Part shown: positions 59,836 to 64,000 of the stretch, in pieces
How positions within the stretch are numbered: the stretch's first letter is position 1
Layout: every line of letters starts with the position of its first letter
Origin: Haberlea rhodopensis
Lineage: Eukaryota > Streptophyta > Magnoliopsida > Lamiales > Gesneriaceae
DNA length: 64,000 nt
Direction of reading: 5' to 3'
Assembly (NCBI GenBank): GCA_907163345.1
Contig: CAJQUN010000172.1
Coordinates: 620,001 to 684,000, forward strand
Program-made: the position numbers and the translations under genes
The notes under the pieces: model-generated
What the model saw: the letters and a program-made list of their open reading frames with translations, nothing else
Told to the model about the DNA's origin: nothing
Databases searched by the model: none

Positions 59836-61258
59836 AAATTAAGAGATATGTGTACGTGAAAGTACGAACTTGACGGAGCAAAGTGCTACGTGTGTAAGAG
59901 CCACCACTTGAGTCGGAGGAGCAAAGTGCCATGCTGTGTGGGAGCCAACTCTTGAGCCGACGGGCCAAAGTGCTATACATAACGGGGGCCACCCCTTGAA
60001 TCCAATTAGCAAAGTGTTATGCGCACGGAAGCCACCTCTTGAATCCAATAAGTTGTCATGCGATTAAGTGTAAAATATGTTTATGTGAAAGTAAGGACTT
60101 GGCGGAGCATAGTGCTACGTGTGTAGGAGCCACCACTTGATTCGGCGGGACAAAATGCTACATGATGTGGGCGTGCCACATGCATGGGAGCCACCTCTTG
60201 ATCCTTAAGAGAAAAGTGTTATGCACACGGGAGCCACCTCTTGAATCCAATAAGTTGTCATTCGATTAAAAATAAAATATGTTTATGTGAAAGTAAGGAC
60301 TTGGCGGAGCAAAGTGTTATGTGTGTAGGAGCCACCACTTAATTCGGTGGGGCAAAGTGCTACATGATGTGGGCGTGCCACATGTATGGGAGCCACCTCT
60401 TGATCCTTAAGAGCAAAGTGCTATGCACACTGGAGCCACCTCTTGTATCCAATAAGTTGGCATGCGATTAAGTGTAAAATATGTTTATGTGAAAGTAAGG
60501 ACTTGGCGGAGCAAAGTGCTACGTGTGTAGGAGCCACCACTTGATTCAGCGGGGCAAAGTGCTACATGATGTGGGTGTGCCACATGCATGGGAGCCATCT
60601 CTTGATCCTTAAGAGCAAAGTGCTATGCACATGGGAGCTACCTCTTGAATCCATGAGTTGCCATGCGATTATGTGTAAAATATGTTTGCGGAGCAAAGTG
60701 CTACGTGTGTAGGAGCCATCACTTGATTCGGCGGGGCAAAGTGCTACATGATGTGGGCGTACCACATACATGTGAGTCACCTCTTGATCCTTAAGAGCAA
60801 AGTGATATGCACACGGGAGCCACCTCTTGAATCCAATGAATTGCCATGCAATTATGTGTAAAATATGTTGGCGGAGAACGTGTATAGGAGCCACCATTTG
60901 ATTCGACGGGGAAAAGTGCTACATGATGTGGGCGTGCCACATGCATGGGAGTCAACTCTTGATCCTTAAGAGCAAAGTGCTATGTACACGGGAGCCACCT
61001 CTTGAAATCCAATAAGTTGACATGCAATAAATGTAAGATATGTTTATGTGAAAGTAAGGCTTTGCGGGACAAAGTACTACGTGTATAGGAGCCACCACTT
61101 GAATCGGATGAGCAAAGTGCCACGTTATGTGGGAGCCACCCCTTGAACCGATGGGGCAAAGTGCTATACATAACGGGGGCCACATCTTGAATCCAATGAG
61201 CAAAGTGTTATGCGCATGTGAGCCACCTCTTGAACCCAAAGAAGCCACTATGTGATAT
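59836..61258 (+). repeat. ~200-bp tandem array in element F, about seven units
   Basis: Units recur with the phrase GGCGGAGCAAAGTGCTACGT at about 59872, 60100, 60301, 60502, 60688, 60871 and 61052 (spacing about 228 falling to 180 bp). Each unit has three sub-repeats of the form GCAAAGTGCTA...GGGAGCCACC.CTTGA. It is non-coding; frames on the minus strand here are repeats, not genes. Confidence 0.88.
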
Positions 61259-61299
61259 GTGCTAAGTGTTTATGTGATGTGTTTCCGAAGACGACCCAA

Positions 61300-61337
61300 G
61301 TTTCGAGTACGAAACTTCCAATAAAGAGGGAGGGATA
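61300..61337 (+). other. Element F hairpin and polypurine tract
   Basis: GTTTCGAGTACGAAAC (61300-61315) forms a perfect 6-bp stem. AAAGAGGGAGGGA (61323-61335) is the PPT before the 3' LTR. Confidence 0.75.
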
Positions 61338-62275
61338 TGAAGACCCGAAATTTTGGTCAAACAAATTACGTGATACCAAGATAATATTGAAAATTTAAAA
61401 ATAACGATTTGCATTGTGGATGGGTTGAATTATATTATTCAATCTTGTGGACTTTTAATCACCTATTTAAGTTTTACTTATTAGAGTTTGTGTATGAGAT
61501 AATACCTAGGTTATATGATTTTAGCTTGTAAACTTTTAAATAATTTAAAGTTGTGGATAAAGAAATCATTGAAAATAATATTAGTAATAATAGCCAATAT
61601 TAAATCCTGCAATGAATAGATAAAAGTTATAGACTATAATTCTTATACTAATCCTACACAAAAAGGCACCCAATGATGCTCCATTTTGAAAGTGCATAAG
61701 TAAATCATTCAATGCCTTGACCACCAACTTAATTACACATCAACCATCATTAAGCCACTACTCAATCACAAGACAACATTTTAGGATTTTTCTTGACCAA
61801 ATGGTAAGGTTTGTCATCCAAATCCCCCACATTTACATACACTATTCAATGGCAAACCATTTCATGACAAGTGATCTCACTCACATCCACAATTATGTGT
61901 CCCTAATCCTTGCCCTCCAAATTAAGTGACACAATTCTTGCCCTACAAATTAAGTGCATTGACGCTCATATACACCAACTTAATTGTACAACATCATCCA
62001 TTCACCATTAAAACCATTATGAATCAATCCACCAAAGATCAAGCCATAAATGAGCCTAATTGGTGGATCTAGGTTGACCACCATCATACATTAAAAATCC
62101 CACATTATACCATAACCAAAAACTCCATCCTACACTAGCATGGTGGTTCGAAAATGTCACACTACACACACACGTATTTCGAAAATCTCAAGACCAAGGA
62201 AAAGAGCTTTTGTGCTATTTTCATGACCCGAAATCCATACAAACGTACTTTAAATCTTTAATAACAGTTAGTGGG
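61338..62275 (+). repeat. Element F 3' LTR, 3'-truncated
   Basis: It begins TGAAGACCCGAAA after the PPT. Similarity with the 5' LTR runs from about 61688 until about 62275, then stops abruptly. The LTR 3' half, including the PBS-proximal end, is missing. Confidence 0.78.
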
Positions 62276-62929
62276 TTTTTGCCTTTCTGGTCATGTGTGG
62301 CTGCTGCGGCGGTTTTGTTCGCTGCGTCACGAGGATGACTGGGTTTTTCGGATGACTTCTGCTCTATTTTCTCCTCTTCCCCATGTTTTCCTTCTTCATT
62401 ATTTTTTCCTCCGCACTTTCTTCTCCGGTCATCCTAAAAAAAGGACAGACCATGTTTTCTCCTTTTTAAGCTTCATTTGTACAGCACCATTAGGAGGAGT
62501 TTATTTTGGGCATGAACTGTTATATTCTTCTATGACCCAGAATATGTTGTGGCACTTGCTGAACGATCCCATATTGCATCGTTATCTTCATCGCAATCTT
62601 TCATCTCTTTGCATGAACTGTCGCTTTGGGTTTCTTTATGTGTGGAATTAGCTCATGATCTTCAAGTTCAATACATTTAAAAAAATTCAATTTGTCCAGA
62701 TCCCATCTTCTTCGAATGGTCCAAAAGATACTTTGAAAATTTATACCTAGGGGCAGAGAGTCAGGTCGTCATCTAGTGGAGTCCATTCTTTATTCATTTC
62801 TAATCGGTTCCTCTTTTGCGGCCGCGGAGGCAACTGAAGTACGTTCAAGCTGAACTACAAAAAAATTTCTTTAAAAATTGTTATTGAAATCAAGATGTTG
62901 AACTTTGTTGGGTTCGTCTGCCTCCTCAA
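62276..62929. other. Unassigned sequence, possible gene-like fragment
   Basis: Less AT-rich than its surroundings. An open frame of about 126 codons on the + strand (to 62651) is Phe/Leu-rich and has no recognised similarity. It starts inside the element F LTR, so the frame is probably chance or the decayed end of a separate element. Confidence 0.3.
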
Positions 62930-64000
62930 GGAACAGTACTGAAAACGACTCATCCCAGAAACTCGCCCTGTTGGGTTTCCATACCCCGGCGCCAGATCCA
63001 AACGCAGCGGAAATAAAATAATAAACAGATCTGACCCGGGGACGGTCGATCGCGCCTGATTCATATATAAACATGCAAATATCATAATATAATGCACGAA
63101 AAGGGATTACCGATAACAGCGAAATCAATCTGATGGCGGTGATCCTCGAGTCCAATCAACCTGACCAGATCTACAAGCCCAGCACCAGTGCTAGTGTGGT
63201 GACGGCTATTCCATGAGATGAAGTGTATTGAATGGTCTTACCCAACCCTAAAGATGAATGTTATATTTATAGTGTTATTGATTTAACTAATTGGGCTTGG
63301 GTCCATAAAGTCCATCGGGCCAACGTTTGGCTTGCTGGGCATTTATGCTAACAATCTCCCACTTGCCCAAAAGCCAACACAAAACTCCAAACTCATAATC
63401 CAAGTAACTCAATCCAATTGAATAACTTGATGTACTACTAATGTACATAATTATGAGACATAAATATATCAAACGTTTTAATTTTAGAACTTTCTATAAA
63501 TGAAACATTTTCAAATATAGAAACTCCACTAAAGGGAGGAGCTTTCAAAAATTAAATTCATCTTTTCTAAATCACTCAATTTGAGCACTTAACATTTAAG
63601 TCTCAATTCTCATCAATAGATCGGCGGCCGGTTGATTGTGACCCAACGAGGCTCAAGTGTATCATAGCAGTAGGATCACAACCTTTGCGATTTTAGAAGT
63701 CAAGCAACTTCTTTGGGCTTACCCTAAATGCCCCATTGTCAATTAAACTCCTTTAATAGACAATTACCGAAATATAATTCCAGCAACAACCTACCGATCA
63801 TGGGTAGCGCCTAGCATCTGCGCTTCACAAAGACCTAGATACAAATGACTAGCAACGTACGAGAACCTGTCAGCCATAGTTAGCGTGCAGTACATTCCTT
63901 TCACTCAATATGTCCCGATTGAATCAAGGGCATTGGTTGGTCGAGGCCCCTTATGATTTCAATAACTATGTATTTGTTTCACATTATATGATTCCTTGTG
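62930..64000 (-). mobile_element. LTR-element fragment on the minus strand, running off the window
   Basis: On the minus strand the phrase ATTTCCGCTGCGTTTGGATC (ending near 62995) resembles the typical 3' end of plant copia LTRs (TTCCGCTGCG). The upstream part includes AGTGGGAGATTGTTAGC near 63350 and other phrases of the kind common in repetitive plant DNA. No canonical PBS is seen next to it, only TGGCGCCGGGG. The class is uncertain. Confidence 0.4.

Larger units (their letters stand above)
55714..62275 (+). mobile_element. Non-coding Ty3/gypsy-like element F with both LTRs truncated
   Basis: The order is 5' LTR (lacking its start), PBS, repeat-expanded leader, degenerate coiled-coil ORF, ~200-bp tandem array, hairpin and PPT, and 3' LTR (lacking its end). 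The two LTRs overlap for about 570 bp (55714-56290 and 61688-62275), with many substitutions and small indels, so the element is much older than C. No gag or pol domain is seen. The LTR end and the ORF link it to element A. Confidence 0.75.

Noticed and set aside
60562..61248. Several minus-strand frames with repeated peptides
   Set aside because: They are translations of the ~200-bp tandem array of element F.

Overview
This is nuclear DNA from a flowering plant. The evidence is intron-containing genes with GT-AG junctions, two plant gene families (a NIN-like transcription factor and a MYND-type ubiquitin protease), AT-rich intergenic DNA, and many LTR retrotransposons primed by the initiator-Met tRNA motif TGGTATCAGAGC. 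A eudicot is likely. The species cannot be fixed from the sequence alone.

Region 1 (1-2.3 kb) holds the 3' part of a NIN-like protein gene on the + strand, with the end of the GAF-like region, an RWP-RK domain and a PB1 domain. Region 2 (2.3-10.4 kb) is AT-rich and intergenic. It carries a complete 352-bp TRIM element with a target duplication, a 1.5-kb LTR followed by a PBS, and an AT-rich foldback. Region 3 (10.5-19.4 kb) is a complete 11-exon gene on the - strand encoding a UBP16-like ubiquitin-specific protease of 1090 aa. I resolved every splice junction and the reading frame closes. Region 4 (19.4-23.3 kb) is intergenic.

Region 5 (23.3-34.0 kb) is a decayed endogenous pararetrovirus (Caulimoviridae) on the - strand. 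A truncated Ty3/gypsy element (A, 26.8-31.7 kb) splits it between the coat protein and the protease/reverse transcriptase. Element A carries an extra coiled-coil ORF between its PBS and gag. A degenerate homologue of that ORF is present in element F.

Region 6 (35.6-53.4 kb) is a nest. Chromovirus B (gag, protease, RT, RNase H, integrase, chromodomain, 3' LTR) is interrupted inside its RT by a young non-coding element C. C has two 2469-bp LTRs that differ at only about six sites, a 5-bp target duplication GATGA, and a 59-bp tandem array. Within that array sits a solo LTR-like block, D, related to the LTR of B.

Region 7 (53.4-64 kb) contains a 386-bp hAT-type MITE built almost wholly from CCGG-rich palindromic repeats, and a second non-coding LTR element F (55.7-62.3 kb) with two families of internal repeats. 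At the right edge lies a minus-strand LTR-element fragment.

Only the NLP and UBP16 genes look like functional host genes. The rest is layered mobile and viral DNA. The layers can be ordered in time: A inserted after the pararetrovirus, C after B, and D possibly after C.
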